This document shows positions 12,102 through 24,297 of a stretch of DNA of 64,000 nt, piece by piece. Positions within the stretch are counted from its first letter, which is position 1; every line of letters begins with the position of its first letter. The notes below the pieces were generated by a model. That model worked only from the letters and a program-made list of their open reading frames with translations. It was not told the DNA's origin and ran no database searches. The translations under genes and the position numbers were made by a program. Origin of the DNA: Warburgia ugandensis (taxonomy: Eukaryota > Streptophyta > Magnoliopsida > Canellales > Canellaceae); assembly GCA_035236585.1 (NCBI GenBank), contig CP141135.1, forward strand, positions 73,695,057 through 73,759,056. Reading direction: 5' to 3'.

Positions 12102-12236
12102 ATGGATTGCACAGCATGTTATCCTGAAAGCATCATATTCTGACATTCTCCAGCCAAACTAATGGCCTAGGTAATCCTCTAGCTGGTTTGGCGTTTAGCC
12201 TGTAGCTAGTGACCTTTGGTTCACATAGGCATGCAT

Positions 12237-12303
<67 letters not shown>

Positions 12304-12740
12304 CATGTATACATACATGCATACGTATATATTTACATACATACAGTTATATGCATTTGTATACAAACACAGTAGATGCTTTCTACTGACCAAACAGTCA
12401 AAAGTTGTTCTCTTTGTTGTAGAAAAGTAACTGTAACTTCAAGCAACTCTTGCTTTCCTCATCTTCCTTGAGCTCATTGATCATGTAGCTCTATCTTCTT
12501 GGCATATCAAAGATTATCTTTAGCTTTTATCACATTTAATGGCCCTATCTTTAACTTTTATGGTAGGTTCAAATTCCTCTTTCTTCCTGGGCCATGGATT
12601 ACAGAGTATGCCATCCTAAAAGCATCATATTCTGGACATTCTCCAGCCAAACCTCGTGTCTTAGGTCATCTTCTGGTTTGGAATTAGGCCCTAGCTAGTG
12701 ACCTTTAGTTTATAGGCATAAATATGTGCACATACATGCA

Positions 12741-12779
<39 letters not shown>

Positions 12780-13021
12780 CTAGGTACATCTACACATACA
12801 TACAGTTATATGTGTATATAAAGTTACAAACACTGTAGATGCTTTTTACTTACCAAACAGTTAAAAGGTGTCGGTCTTGGAAAAGTAACTCTCTCTTTCC
12901 TCAAGTTCCATGAGCTCCTTGATCGTGATAGCTCTATCTTCTTGGTATATCAAAGGTATCTTTAGTTGTTGTGCCATTTAACGGCTTGGCAGGTTGAAAT
13001 TCCTCTTTCTTCCCGGGCTAT
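12102..13021. repeat. Tandem duplication of about 490 bp carrying microsatellites
   Basis: Unit 1 is 12102-12592 and unit 2 is 12593-13021. Shared landmarks in order are AAAGCATCATATTCTG, CATTCTCCAGCCAAAC, CTAGCTAGTGACCTTT-like text, ACATACATACAGTTATAT, AGATGCTTT, ACCAAACAGT, TAGCTCTATCTTCTTGG and AATTCCTCTTTCTTCC. In unit 1 the microsatellite is (AC)n at 12240-12301; in unit 2 the same place is (TA)n at 12743-12775. Confidence 0.85.
12240..12301. repeat. (AC)n microsatellite
   Basis: About 30 uninterrupted AC dinucleotides lie inside the first unit of the 490-bp duplication. Open frames read through it on either strand are artefacts of the repeat. Confidence 0.98.
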
Positions 13022-15930
13022 GTGATGAAGCGGATATGCTTGTATCCGAATTGTCCAGCCTCTTGCTTTAGATAGTGAAGAATACCTTGGGCATGCCCAG
13101 ATTTTTGCGTACCAGTTGTTGTAAGTGTTGTACGTCACCCAAGCTCTGACCACTGTAACTCCGGATCTTGAAGCATTGATCAAGTTGAAAAACCTCAAAA
13201 TTGCATAGCAAAACCCTTTTGAGTAGGAAGACAAGTTCCTAAATATCATTTGTTTCCGTTAGGGTATAGGCTGCTCCGTTTTGTAGGGAGGACATGTCTT
13301 TTACTATGATTATAGGTTCTAGTCTTGATGTGACATCATCCTCAGGAAGTACAATAGATTAAGTCATTCTCAATCATCAAATGGTTGGGCTAGGGAAGAA
13401 GTGGCAGAAGAATCTATCGTGTGAATGATGGGAATTTGATGGTCTGGTCTCCCTTTCTAGCCACGCTTGCTTTCATAGATATGCCTGAACCAAGTCTTAG
13501 TGTCATGGCTATCACCTACAGCACTGTCCATTTGAGCTGTGCACTGGAACCCCATCCGACTGTTCGTGTCTAGTTCTGATAATGGTAGTATTGGCCCTTA
13601 CAATCATTAGTTGCAATTCCAGCATCTTAAATGCCACCAACTTTCAGGTTGGACTTGATAAGTATAGATGGTTGTATACTTCAAACATTGGCTTTCTCTT
13701 AAGGAGGGGAAGAAGTTAATGAGAAACGGGAAAAGGTGAAGAGACATAGCCTTATAGAAGAATACTCAAGCTCTCCTGGATACTTAAGTTATCAGGAAAA
13801 GGAAATGCTTCTAGATATCTCTTTACCCATGTCAACCAGACTTAAAATACTATAGGAAATAAAAGGGTCTGAACCAAGTAGCAGAAGCTTCTAGGAAGAT
13901 CTTTTTCCCAGGGAAAGAGGAAATATGATAAAATAATCAGTAGATTCAGAAGACCCATTTGAATCTAAGAAATGGCAGTTTATGGGGCCACGATGCTGTT
14001 ATGGAATGTTTCTTGGTTTGTCTTCATAACGCAGGAAAATTGATAGAGGACTGAACATTTACAGCAGACCTTGTGAATGAGTTTAGAATGCTGACCTCCT
14101 AGATATCCTTTTTAGTGACCTGTCTGCAAACAAACCTCTTAAACACTTAATAGGGCTATGTGAGAAGCTACTTACGTTCAAGTCCTTCCAACTTTCTCGG
14201 ATATTCCTTTAATCCCCTTGATTTGGAAGCTGGGACAAGACCTGCTTGGCTGTGATAAGGGCATGTCACCTTCAGATTGACCTAGACTTGGCTTTTCTGA
14301 GTCTGTTTAGCTGGCGTTGAATTCTTAAGCAGGAGGTTATTCCATCGTAATTAAGATTAGTAGGTGAAGACCCCTCTCAGTAGTTGATATGCACTTCTCT
14401 TCCATCAGAAAACTACATTGTCTTTTCCTTCTTTGGAGCCCAACCATGTTCGTCTCTCCCTGTAATTGGTTAAGAATTCCACATCACATGCAAGAGTCTC
14501 CACTTCTTCCTTTGTTCGTTATGCTTTCCAATGGAAACTGATTGAGGGTCCCCATAGACCTGGAATAGTAGCCTCCCCCTCTAATGCTGAACGCTACCTA
14601 TCTTTATCTGTTTTGTTTTCAGATGCTTAAACTACTTTTAGATGTAGTAGGACCTGATCGATGGACTTGATAAGTAATTATCAAATCAGATACTCTGCAT
14701 TTGAAAGGTCGGCCAAGAGAATGGGCATAACAGCGAAGAAAAGACTCTGATCAGCCATGATCGATCAGTGGACTGTCTGATATTTAGAGAGGTGCTCATC
14801 AAATGGATGTTCACATCAATTGGAGTGTGTACGGAATTGGAAGTTTTATCCACAAACTTGTATATACACGAGACGCAGGGTACAAGCTTTTACACAAGTG
14901 ATACACCTTCACGAGGACCCGGGTCACTAGGATTACTACGAATCATAAACAACGGAAGCATACCACATGGGTGTGTTTCATATGCCTTAGGCTTACTAGT
15001 CTAGTGAGATATGCTGCAGACCCTGGTAGAAATAATACTTCTTGTCTATAACCAAACACCCAAAGAAACACCTACAAAACATATGAAACCAATACACTAA
15101 TAAATCCAGGAAGTCTTCACTGTAAGACCTGCATAATAATCGCGTATGTTTTTCTTTATAATTTCGAACTGGCCTGCCGGAATCTGACCCACTGGAATTC
15201 AGACCACCAGAGGAGAAAAACCGATTAACTTTCAAACCAAACGGTGCTTCTTCTGGCAATGACGACCCCCACTACAACGCTTATGAAGCCACCCTATCCC
15301 ATCTTGCACACAAGCATCAAAATTCTCTGGTGAAGCAATGTGGAGACACTCGGCAAGGGCGTAAACTCTTCGCCCGTTTGTGCAATAGTTCTCTCCAGAT
15401 GAAAACCCATTATGTGAAATTAAACGGACTTAGGCTCTCAGTCATAGAAGCAGTTCCTCGAGCTAATGAGACCAGGGAAAGGTTTTGACTGAGTCTGGTT
15501 TGAACTTTACTACGTGAATTTCATTGGAGAATTTCTAGGGAGGATGCTAGTGGAGGTAACATCCGTCATACCATGCACCAACAGCTTCTGAATTTGGACC
15601 AAGGGCGGCCATTGGCAAGCAGTTGATGGAAAATCCTGACGGCAATTCATTGGGCCATTTAGATGGTCTAATCTGCTAGTTGCAAATTGATGAGGTGTTG
15701 TATTAGCTGCTAGGTTTTGGAGGAAAGTCTTGGTGGTGGTTTTGTGGTTTAAATGGGAAGAACTGGTACGGTTGAAAGCTAAGGGTGTTATTGAAAGAAT
15801 GAAGGGGGAGCATTGAAAAGAAAAGAAAGAGGAAGGTGAGAGGCTGAGAGGAATTAGGGAGGCAAAGGAAATACTCTTTTCTTGAGCGGTCATCTATCAA
15901 CGAATCTGATTTTTTAGGTACTATTTGAAA
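13022..15930. other. Gene-poor intergenic region
   Basis: No convincing coding exon. A minus-strand open frame at 15510-15893 (127 codons, Ser/Pro-rich start) has a transit-peptide-like composition but no recognised domain, so I do not call it a gene. The rest reads as degraded repeat sequence. Confidence 0.4.
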
Positions 15931-16066
15931 GGGAGCCTTGTCGCAACAGTAAAGCTATCGTTGTGTGACCTTGAGGTTACGGGTTCATAGTATTAACCCA
16001 TGTGGTCCGTCCCTTCCCTGGACCTCGCGTATGCGGGAGCTTCGTGCACCGGGGCTGAGCATTTTC
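15931..16066 (+). mobile_element. Au SINE copy (middle deleted)
   Basis: It starts GGGAGCCTTGTCGCAACAG, then GTGACCTTGAGGTTACGGGTTCA (A and B boxes). It then skips the GCAAGGTAAGGCT block and resumes at GTGGTCCGTCCCTTCCCTGG, GGGAGCTTCGTGCACC and GGGGCTGAGCATTTT. Confidence 0.85.
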
Positions 16067-16450
16067 ATTTGGAATTGTTGTTGCAAGAATTACTAACAGA
16101 ACCTCGATGGCAGGTGATGGGTCATAGTTTTGCGGTTATTTTGGGTGGCTTTTTGCGTGTGGGTTATGGAAATATTGAGGCAGTTTCGTCTTCACCCACT
16201 TGTGCATGCTAACCTGTAAAACAGGCAAGAGAGGACTAATTAGCTGTAGTTCATTAAAGACATTTGGAACCCATCATAAATATTGAACTAGTGAAAAGGG
16301 AGGAGGATTTTCTGATGGAACCTGACGTAGGAATAGGATAGTATTCACAAAATGGTGCTTAAGATAGAAGACGGTGATCTTCTTCTTTATTCATCTTTTT
16401 TCTCACATTTGGTGCTGTGTTAAAACTGCGAAGTCCGTGAAGTGTTGGGT

Positions 16451-16512
16451 TTAGTGGACTTAACCTGCAACCTTATGGCTGTGAGACGAGTTACCTGACC
16501 AACTTGGCTGAG
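16451..16512 (-). mobile_element. tRNA-like fragment (SINE head or tRNA pseudogene)
   Basis: On the minus strand the order is CAGCCAAGTTGGTCAGG (A-box-like), a short spacer with CTCACAGCCATAAGG, and GCAGGTTAAGTCC (B-box-like). It does not fold into an obvious functional tRNA by eye, and the acceptor stem is not visible. I take it as a tRNA-derived SINE head. Confidence 0.4.
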
Positions 16513-19276
16513 TGCAGTCTTAGTATTAACCGTTCATCTGATCAGACGGCTTGTATGATGCAACAAGCATTCTATAGATGCCAATTCAATGCTATGAATA
16601 GAAAATCAGGAAAGTATGTAATAGGGTAGACTTGTCAACATAAAGAGTGTAAATGTCCACTTCAAACTAAGGCATAGATCATCAAGATTCTCGAAAAGAT
16701 ACTTTTCCTATTTGTTAGCTGAGCATTAATAATCATCAAAGATTTCATTTTAGAGAGGCCAGTGGAAGTTGTCACCTTCTGAGTTGGTTGGTTTAGAAGA
16801 AATTTAGGACAGCAGAGCACAATGTGTGGATGATTTGAAGGAACGGGTTCACTTTGTGGCCTTCCTTGTGTAGACCTTGCCCCAAAATTCTGATCCATTG
16901 GATATTCCTAGTCTTTGTCATTCTTGGTGTAAACTGGATGGCTACCATTCGAAAACCGTGAGCCATTCAATTTATACCCAAGAACAACTTAGGTAAGTTT
17001 TTGTTGCAAGATCAAATATGGTACGGTCAGGATTGCCGCAACACGGTAGATCAAGCATATGGGTCCTATCTCAATGACTAAAAAAAAGTATCATTTAATA
17101 GGGCCTCACTCCAAACATAAGTTGAAAAGGCCAAAAAATAGTAAATTTCGAAAAATATTTGGGCAAAAATTGGAGAAAAACCGGGAAAAAGGATTTAAGG
17201 ATATGAATTAAAATTTTCAATTAGCATTTTAACTACATCTATATATAATATATGAGACTTTTAATAAATTATTATTGAAATTTGAGTTTAATTTCATAAA
17301 ATTGTAATTTAATCTAGTAAAAAGAAGCTTAAAACTGGAACTGTGTAAGAACTAATAATTTATTAGGTAAAAAATTGGGAGATGAAAAGGTTGAGACTTC
17401 TTCAAAAGAATTTCAATTGTTCGAATTTTTTTTGTAACCGTGGATGATATTAGTGCTTCTTTTTTTTCTTTCATCTTTCACTAAAAAAATGCAACTTTCT
17501 CTTGTCTGAAACTTTCAATCGCATATCAAAAATGTTGTCTGGAAGATGAACGGTTCAGATCGCCAACCATCCAAGCACCTTACGGAAAATTTGTCAATTG
17601 ATAAGGGTAGAACAGGAATTTAGCAAGTCTTGATGGCAGTACCTGCCGTTTATGCTTGCCGAGTTTTTAGGAAAATTAACTTTTAGTTGTGGGCCCCAAG
17701 ATAGAGATTGGAAAAGAAAACTTAGAAAGACAATTGAATGCCTGCCTGAGCACAATAACTGTGCGTGCAGTTGTTTTGTGGCTGAAAACTAGCGTACCGA
17801 AGAAACCAGGACCATGACAAGGACTTTAAGGGGCTTACAAGAAGTTTCTACTGGGAGAACCAGCACTATAGCAGCTTGATCCAGGCCGTTCATCTTTAGT
17901 GATTGATCAAGTAGTTCAAGATCATGGGATAAGCATGTCTAAGAATATATGATCTATATAGTAGGGTCATTTAAATGAAGGAGAAAGCGAGTTTCGTCCA
18001 TGTTAGATGCAACCAAGCTCAGCTTTGAACCTAGTCACCCAAGTGAGAGAGTCCTTGCACCACTGTACTAGAAGGCATTGGTTGGAGTAACTTCAAAAAA
18101 GTGTAAGGTGCGACTCTTTTTTACATTTCTTTTTATGATCCAAGCTAATCATCACATTTGCTTCATCTTAGATGATGTAGGTATCAAATATCACGTGTAT
18201 TGAATATCTCTAGGTCCTTAATTTTTTAATACTTTAAAGTAAAAAAGAAAAAGAAAAAAAAAGATGGTACAAACAAAAGACTGCCTTAAAATACAGCAAA
18301 CTGTCCTTTGTTTTGGCTTCAAAAAATCAAGAGAAAATGCACCTAAAGATATCTTATATACATGAAATTGAGTACCCCAGACGATCTAAGATGAATGCAT
18401 GATAGGCATCCTTAAAAGCGAGTAATAGGTGCATTTTTTCTAATTCGAATTGTTCATCTGATTCGTCTCGTCTTAGATGGCCTAGTATGAAAATTTTTAT
18501 TTATTAAATATATCTAAGTTCTTTCTTTTTTTTTTAATATTATACTTCTTTTAAGGCCTTTTTCTATTACTATTCATGTTTTTGTTCTGAAATATTTAAA
18601 AAACAAAGAATTTAAAGATATGCAACAGATAAATTTTTTTATGCCGACCAAATAAACCCACTAAAAGCGGCCTACAATGCCACCATGATAAGACCGCTTG
18701 CATCGTATAATTCCCAAAGAGAGAGAGAGAGACAGTCAACATGGGCACCTTCACCTCACACCATATTTGTAGGAAAAGTTTGGCAGAAGAACGAGAAGGT
18801 CCTGGACAGGATATTATGGGCTTTGATTTGGACCATTCATCTGATATATACTCGTACTTCTTACATGGCTCAACATGCAAACTGCATCGCTTATACTACA
18901 ACGGGCAGCATCCAGGTCTATCAAATTGATCATTAGTTGCAGATAAGATTATTTGAAGTTTATTTGTTGCAAATAAGATTATTTGAAGTTTATTCACAAA
19001 TTTTTAATTTTATTCACAAATTTAATCGAATGATGTAGCATTTGGTGTCTTTTAACCCAATTGTGAGATTGGGTTTTTAATCTAATAGTACAGGAATGGG
19101 CCACGTTATTTAGTTTTCTTAAGTTGGTGGCTTCCAGCTTTTGGCCAGGTTCTTCTGCCAAGTTTAAGACTATGGAGGGAGAAGGGAGTACAAGAGATTT
19201 TAGGTGATTTTTTTAATTATTATTATTATAAGAGTTTAAGTTTTGGGATTCAGATATTTGAATCCAACCAAACGTT

Positions 19277-19319
<43 letters not shown>

Positions 19320-20730
19320 TAGTGAATAAAATCGGACCACGTTATTTTTACATGCAATCATATAAATAAGATCTTTTCGAAGTACAATAAAGGATTCTTT
19401 TTTCTTTTTCTTTTTCTTTTTTAAGAAGCCATATGTGCAACATTTTAATCATGTACGTTGAAGATGTCACCTAACAAAAGATCGGCTAGATCATCATCCA
19501 CACGGCAACATGAGATGGATGATTATTTGCATGGACAATATGTGTGTCAGATTACAATAATAGAATGTCAAGAATAAAAACTTTTGTAGATGAAGAAATC
19601 AGGCTGCGAAAATCAAAGCTCATCTCTGCCATCATAGTCACATCTAAATTAGGACGACAAAAGTCAGCACCCTACTATCCAAAAAAAGAAGAAAAAAATC
19701 CTTCTATAAATTAATGTGCCTGCCATTTAAAGAACCCTTTGGCCTTAAGAATTAAGATATCAACCTAACCAATCCACGCCAATTTAATAAAAAAGATTAA
19801 AAAAAAAAGGAATCTAGGGCCCACAAATACCTAAAGGTAACTAAGAAAATCCTAGCCGTCTAATAAATGAACATTTTGCTATATGTTGATGGAATGTGCC
19901 GGGGGGGACCACTAAATTCTATTTCTAGAGGTGCATTTTAAAGGACATTCACCAAATGATTGAAAACTTTGGAGGCAAAACCTTGAAGGGGGCCCACCAA
20001 AGTTCAGATCAATTGATCAGCCAATATTGCAACATGTAAGAATGTTGTGGTATATTTTTAAGAACAAAAATAGAAATACTCTATAGATAGGCATATGAGA
20101 GGATTTAAAGTTAATCCAATTGGGATAAAATTTTCCATTAATACACACAAGCCTATAGGAGGATAACCTAGGCCGTCCACAGAATGGGTCATCTGTGAAT
20201 AGGCCATGATCCAAACCCAACTTTTACATGATTGGGCAAATCCTTGATTGATCGGGCCAGTTCATCTGTTTGCTCCAACTCCGGATGACTTGTTTCTCAG
20301 ACGTTATGGTGATCAAATGGTTCAAACATCTGAAGAACTCTAATTTTTACTTGTTGATTGTGGACCGTTCCTTAAACAATGTTCCTGATAAGCTGTTTGA
20401 ATGATTCAAATGAACTGATCTCTCATGGGTTCCCTAATTCTTTTACAAAGAACAAGATAAACGGATCCGATCTTCCAAAAATATCACCATGCACAAAATA
20501 TTTGGCTTCTGCTTCCTTGCACACCTTTCGGAGCATCTACTCTTACTGGGATTCTAAATAATTAATATCAATTAGGGATCCATAATACAATATTTAAAAA
20601 TTGCTAGAGAAACCTAAATTAAGGAAGGAATAATGCCATAATTGGAAGAAAAGAATTCCACTATCACTTTACTAGGTTTATACCTTGCACCAATTTATAA
20701 CTTGTAGAAATAGCTATTTCTCACTAAAAT

Positions 20731-20736
<6 letters not shown>
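16513..20736. other. Gene-poor, AT-rich intergenic region
   Basis: It contains an (ATT)n tract at 19278-19317, a 32-bp direct duplication around 18935-18998 (GATAAGATTATTTGAAGTTT-like), and a degraded SINE-like fragment near 18025-18090. That fragment has CTAGTCACCCAAGTGAGAGA, a phrase that recurs near 50030 and 54600. No gene is recognised. Confidence 0.45.
19278..19317. repeat. (ATT)n microsatellite
   Basis: About 13 ATT units without interruption. Confidence 0.97.

Positions 20737-20783
<47 letters not shown>
20737..20783. repeat. (TA)n microsatellite next to a MITE
   Basis: About 23 TA units that abut the left terminal inverted repeat of a MITE fragment beginning at 20784. Confidence 0.97.
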
Positions 20784-20785
<2 letters not shown>

Positions 20786-20895
20786 AGAGTGTTAATTTCA
20801 GTTATTTATTTTAGGTATAAGGAGCTGCTAATATTTGATTGGTTGAAAAAAAATAAAAAGTTAAAAAAGACAAAGAAATGATAGCTTTTTACTTT
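20784..20895. mobile_element. TA-associated MITE, left part
   Basis: It begins with the terminal repeat GGAGAGTGTTAATTTCAG directly after (TA)n, followed by GGTATAAGGAGCTGCTAATATTTGATTGG-type text and an A-rich centre. The same order is seen in the fuller copy at 56353-56516. The right arm is missing. Confidence 0.65.
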
Positions 20896-22754
20896 ACATA
20901 TAATCTGAACGAGATCATCTCCAATTTTCTTCTAATCTGAATGAGATCATTCAGATCACAAGACTTATCGATGAAAAACCGCCGTATCCAAACAAAGAAG
21001 ACTTCAATTTGGGGATCAACTATGGTGTAGGCATCATGTGGGCCCAAGCCCACAATAGATTCACAGTACGTAATAGCTTTTTCTCATGAGGGGCCCAACT
21101 CCACGACCTAACATTGCTCAACCATGGTTGACATCCCAGGTGGCTTACTTACTTGTTCCACATGATAGCCTCAAGATGGATAGCTCATCTATTAATGAGG
21201 TGCCAATGTGGGGAAATCAGGGCCGTCAATCGGTTCGTGTAACTGCCAGGTGGATTAGTTGGACTCTGAGGGACTAATGGGCTACCATGTGTACAACTAG
21301 ATGGAGGCCTATTTAAATGGATGGAAATTTATTTTATTTTATTTCCAATTTGTTTAATATAAATAACATTATCTAAGATCTTAAATTAATAATTTATCAA
21401 GTGTCATGACGTTATCGTTGACGTACTTTACAGCTCCGGCTAGTCCACCTCCGTCTTTCCGGCCAATAAATTGCCATTTATAGTAAGAAAGAGTCAAACC
21501 CTGTAGTAATGAAGGTATGACATTGACAAATGTGCAGTAAATGCGTTTAATCGACAAAAATAAATCAGTAAAAAATTAAATAATAAAATAAATACATGAA
21601 ATGGATGAGATGGCCTAGAGAGTGTGTTGTTGCCGACAGTTCTGTAATCTTTTGATCTTTGATGAAGGAATGGAGCCGTCAGATTGCCTATGTTATCACT
21701 TCACTTCAGTTCTAACTGGCCCACCAGGTAGAAATTGCCTAATTGAGTAGATTAAAGCTATCTCACAGTGGGTACTTGCCATCTTATATGGGTTCACATA
21801 AATCAACTTGATCTTGTGCTTGGATGGGAAGATATGGAGGGTGTGCTTAGTGAAAGTGGGCCCATGCTGCATTGGAACAAAATTCAAGCCTTCTTTTTCA
21901 TCCTTGAAAGTGGGCCCATGCACGAGATGAACACACCCATCTCTCTCTCTCTCTCCCCCTAACGCATAAAAGTCAAGGAGGGTATTTACAGCACTAATGG
22001 ACAATGGAAGAGCCGTCCATGACCGTCTAATCCACCGTACATCGCCACCTCACACAATGAAACCGCAAGCCAAAAGCTATGAATCGGCCTCTTTTCATTA
22101 CTTCTTTTTTGTCTCCAAGTGTTTCCGTGGAGGACACCCTTCAGAAACACAATATACACACAAATGGAACACTGAGAAGACTGTGGCAAGGCTTCTTCAC
22201 ACACGGGCTCTACAAGGGGTTCCAACTTTTGAAACGCGGAGAAAGGTCCAAGAATTACTGTTACCGCCCAACGATGTGGACGATGGAATTGTGATATTTA
22301 TGGGCTAAAGTTTATGATGAAAGCCCACTAAATAACAATATTAGGATGACTTTTCTGTTAATAAGTTTGTTCTAAATGGATAAGTGTGAAGCCTTGGGCC
22401 GATAGGGCAGGCTAAAAGAAGGCTAGTAGGCTTTTAGGCTAAGTTGAAGGACACTGAGTTAGTCTCACATCGCTTATAGAGAGGAAACTGAGTTGTTTAT
22501 AAGAGTTTGTGGAACTCTAACTATCACAATGCATTTTACGTGAAAAATTAAGAAAGAACAAAGTCGTAAGCGGTGTATGAGTACCCTAAAGCCGACAATA
22601 TTGTGGTTGTTAAAATTTCAAGGTGTTACAATATTATTATGTTCTTAATGAGGTTTTTTTTTTTTTGGTGGCCATTTTAGATTATATAAGTATATTTATG
22701 ATTTTTTTATTAGTAAATTTGAAGCTTAAGAATGATTTTTTTCTTTTTCATTTT
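20896..22754. other. Intergenic region with short degraded repeats
   Basis: No convincing gene. The stretch near 22430-22510 has TCTCACATCGCTTATAGAG and TTTATAAGAG, a phrase common in plant LTR or TRIM ends, but no paired LTR is visible. Open frames around 21986-22308 lie on both strands and match nothing known. Confidence 0.35.
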
Positions 22755-22983
22755 TGAAAGTTACAGATACAAAAAATGAAACTGGTTAAAAGCAGTGAGG
22801 CAATCCAAGTCTAAAAGTTCTGAAAAGACAAGGGAAATGCTCAAAAGAAAGTGAACAGAAGTGATGAGAAAGATCTAAAAGCATTGGAATAAATGAAGCC
22901 ATAACACTTAATAGAGGACAATGAAAGAACAAGATTTATGTGACCGACCTCTAATCCAAATAAGGTCTTAATGATGATGATTT
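22755..22983 (+). mobile_element. RTE LINE 3' fragment, copy 3
   Basis: It matches the reverse complement of the Elongin-A intron copies: AGTGAGGCAATCCAAGT, AGATCTAAAAGCATTGG, ACAAGATTTATGTGACCGACC and AAATAAGGTCTTAATGATGATGA at the end. Only the last part of the ORF and the (GAT)n tail are left, with many substitutions. Confidence 0.75.
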
Positions 22984-24154
22984 CTTTTTGAAAATTAGAC
23001 AGACACCGATGCATAGCTTAGAACTTTGATCCACCAAGTGAAAGACTCCTCTTTGAGACACCATGCACTTTTTTGGTTAAATAAAATTTAAGCTTGTTTA
23101 AGCTTAAGAAAGATTATTTTTTTTCTGAAAGATGCACAACATTGAATCCTAGTCACCAATCGTGCTACTGCTTTCTATGTTTTCATTTACTTATTTTTTG
23201 GCTAAATAAATTGTTAACCAAAGATTATTTTGGTGGAATAAGCTTAACAATGATTAAACCATTAAGAACCGCCCATCTAAAAACTTGGTTTCATTTCCTG
23301 TGGCGCTGGAGCTAGGATTTCTGGATTGGATGTTGTGTTCATAAACATAGCAAGATGTTTAAGATTTGGATACTGATCAAATCGAAAGATAATACATACA
23401 AGTAATCTGTATGCAATCAAGAGACAACCTGCATACTTTCGGTGGGGTGGTCAAGCCTAACAACCCGCCGTCGCGTTAGCTTTTTCCATTAATTCCATCA
23501 ACACGCTAAGCTGCATGTTATGCTAGTCTACCACTGACCTAATGAAGTACCGCATAAGTCAATTGATCTTATTAACACTAATCTGCACTTGGATATATTC
23601 TTAGCACCACTTCGTCTGTAGGATTATATCGATTGGATCAGACATTCAATGAAGATTAGACAGATATTTAGACTTCATTTCTAAGGATATTAAGAGCTTC
23701 TTTAAAGGTACTAAAGATTATTAAAATGGATGATTAGGATCCTTTCTTTTATTATTTTTGAGAAGTGATTAGATGATTAAGATGGCTTCATCATTTTTCC
23801 TTCTCCTTAAATACGGCTAGGTTTAGGGCTTTGAAAGGGCCACCCACGAATGATAAGTGCCTTGGTGTGTCCCACCACACTTCAAGAGAGAGAGAGAGAG
23901 AGGGATGGTTTAATGCAAAGGCAGATCTTGGGCAAGCTGAGGCAGCTTAAAATGCAGGGCTCAGTGCAATTGGGGGTTAGTGCAAACCCTCATTGAATGC
24001 CACGCGGTTTTGTGAGGCAGAAGCTATTTCACCAAGCTGACTTTTTCGAGCCAGTGAGTAAATGGCCTTGCCGTGCTATTTTGACTCTGGGGGCCTTCTT
24101 TGGCTCTCATGGGTCAGCGTTACTTCCAGACAATCTTCTCTCTCATGGTCTCTT
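22984..24154. other. MYB upstream intergenic and promoter region
   Basis: No gene seen. A (GA)n tract lies at about 23886-23902. The nearer part (about 23800-24154) would carry the MYB promoter. Confidence 0.4.
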
Positions 24155-24164
24155 CTATATATAC
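24155..24164 (+). promoter_or_regulatory. TATA box of the MYB gene
   Basis: CTATATATAC lies about 140 bp before the ATG at 24298. It leaves a purine-rich 5' UTR of roughly 110 bp (AAGAAGAAA-type text). Confidence 0.6.
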
Positions 24165-24297
24165 GAGTAGAAACCTCAGCCTAAGACGCTTGTCTGCGAA
24201 TTCCAAGGAGAAGAAAAAGAAGAGAAGAAGAAGAAATAGAGAAGAAAGCTTTAGCCCTTCAACCGTTAAAGGAAGGAAAGAGAGAATCAAAGCTGAT

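Noticed and set aside
12133-12430. His/Thr-rich and Cys/Val-rich open frames
   Set aside because: They are translations of the (AC)n microsatellite.
22430-22620. Possible LTR or TRIM fragment with CACATCGCTTATAGAG
   Set aside because: No second LTR, primer-binding site or target-site duplication could be found by eye.
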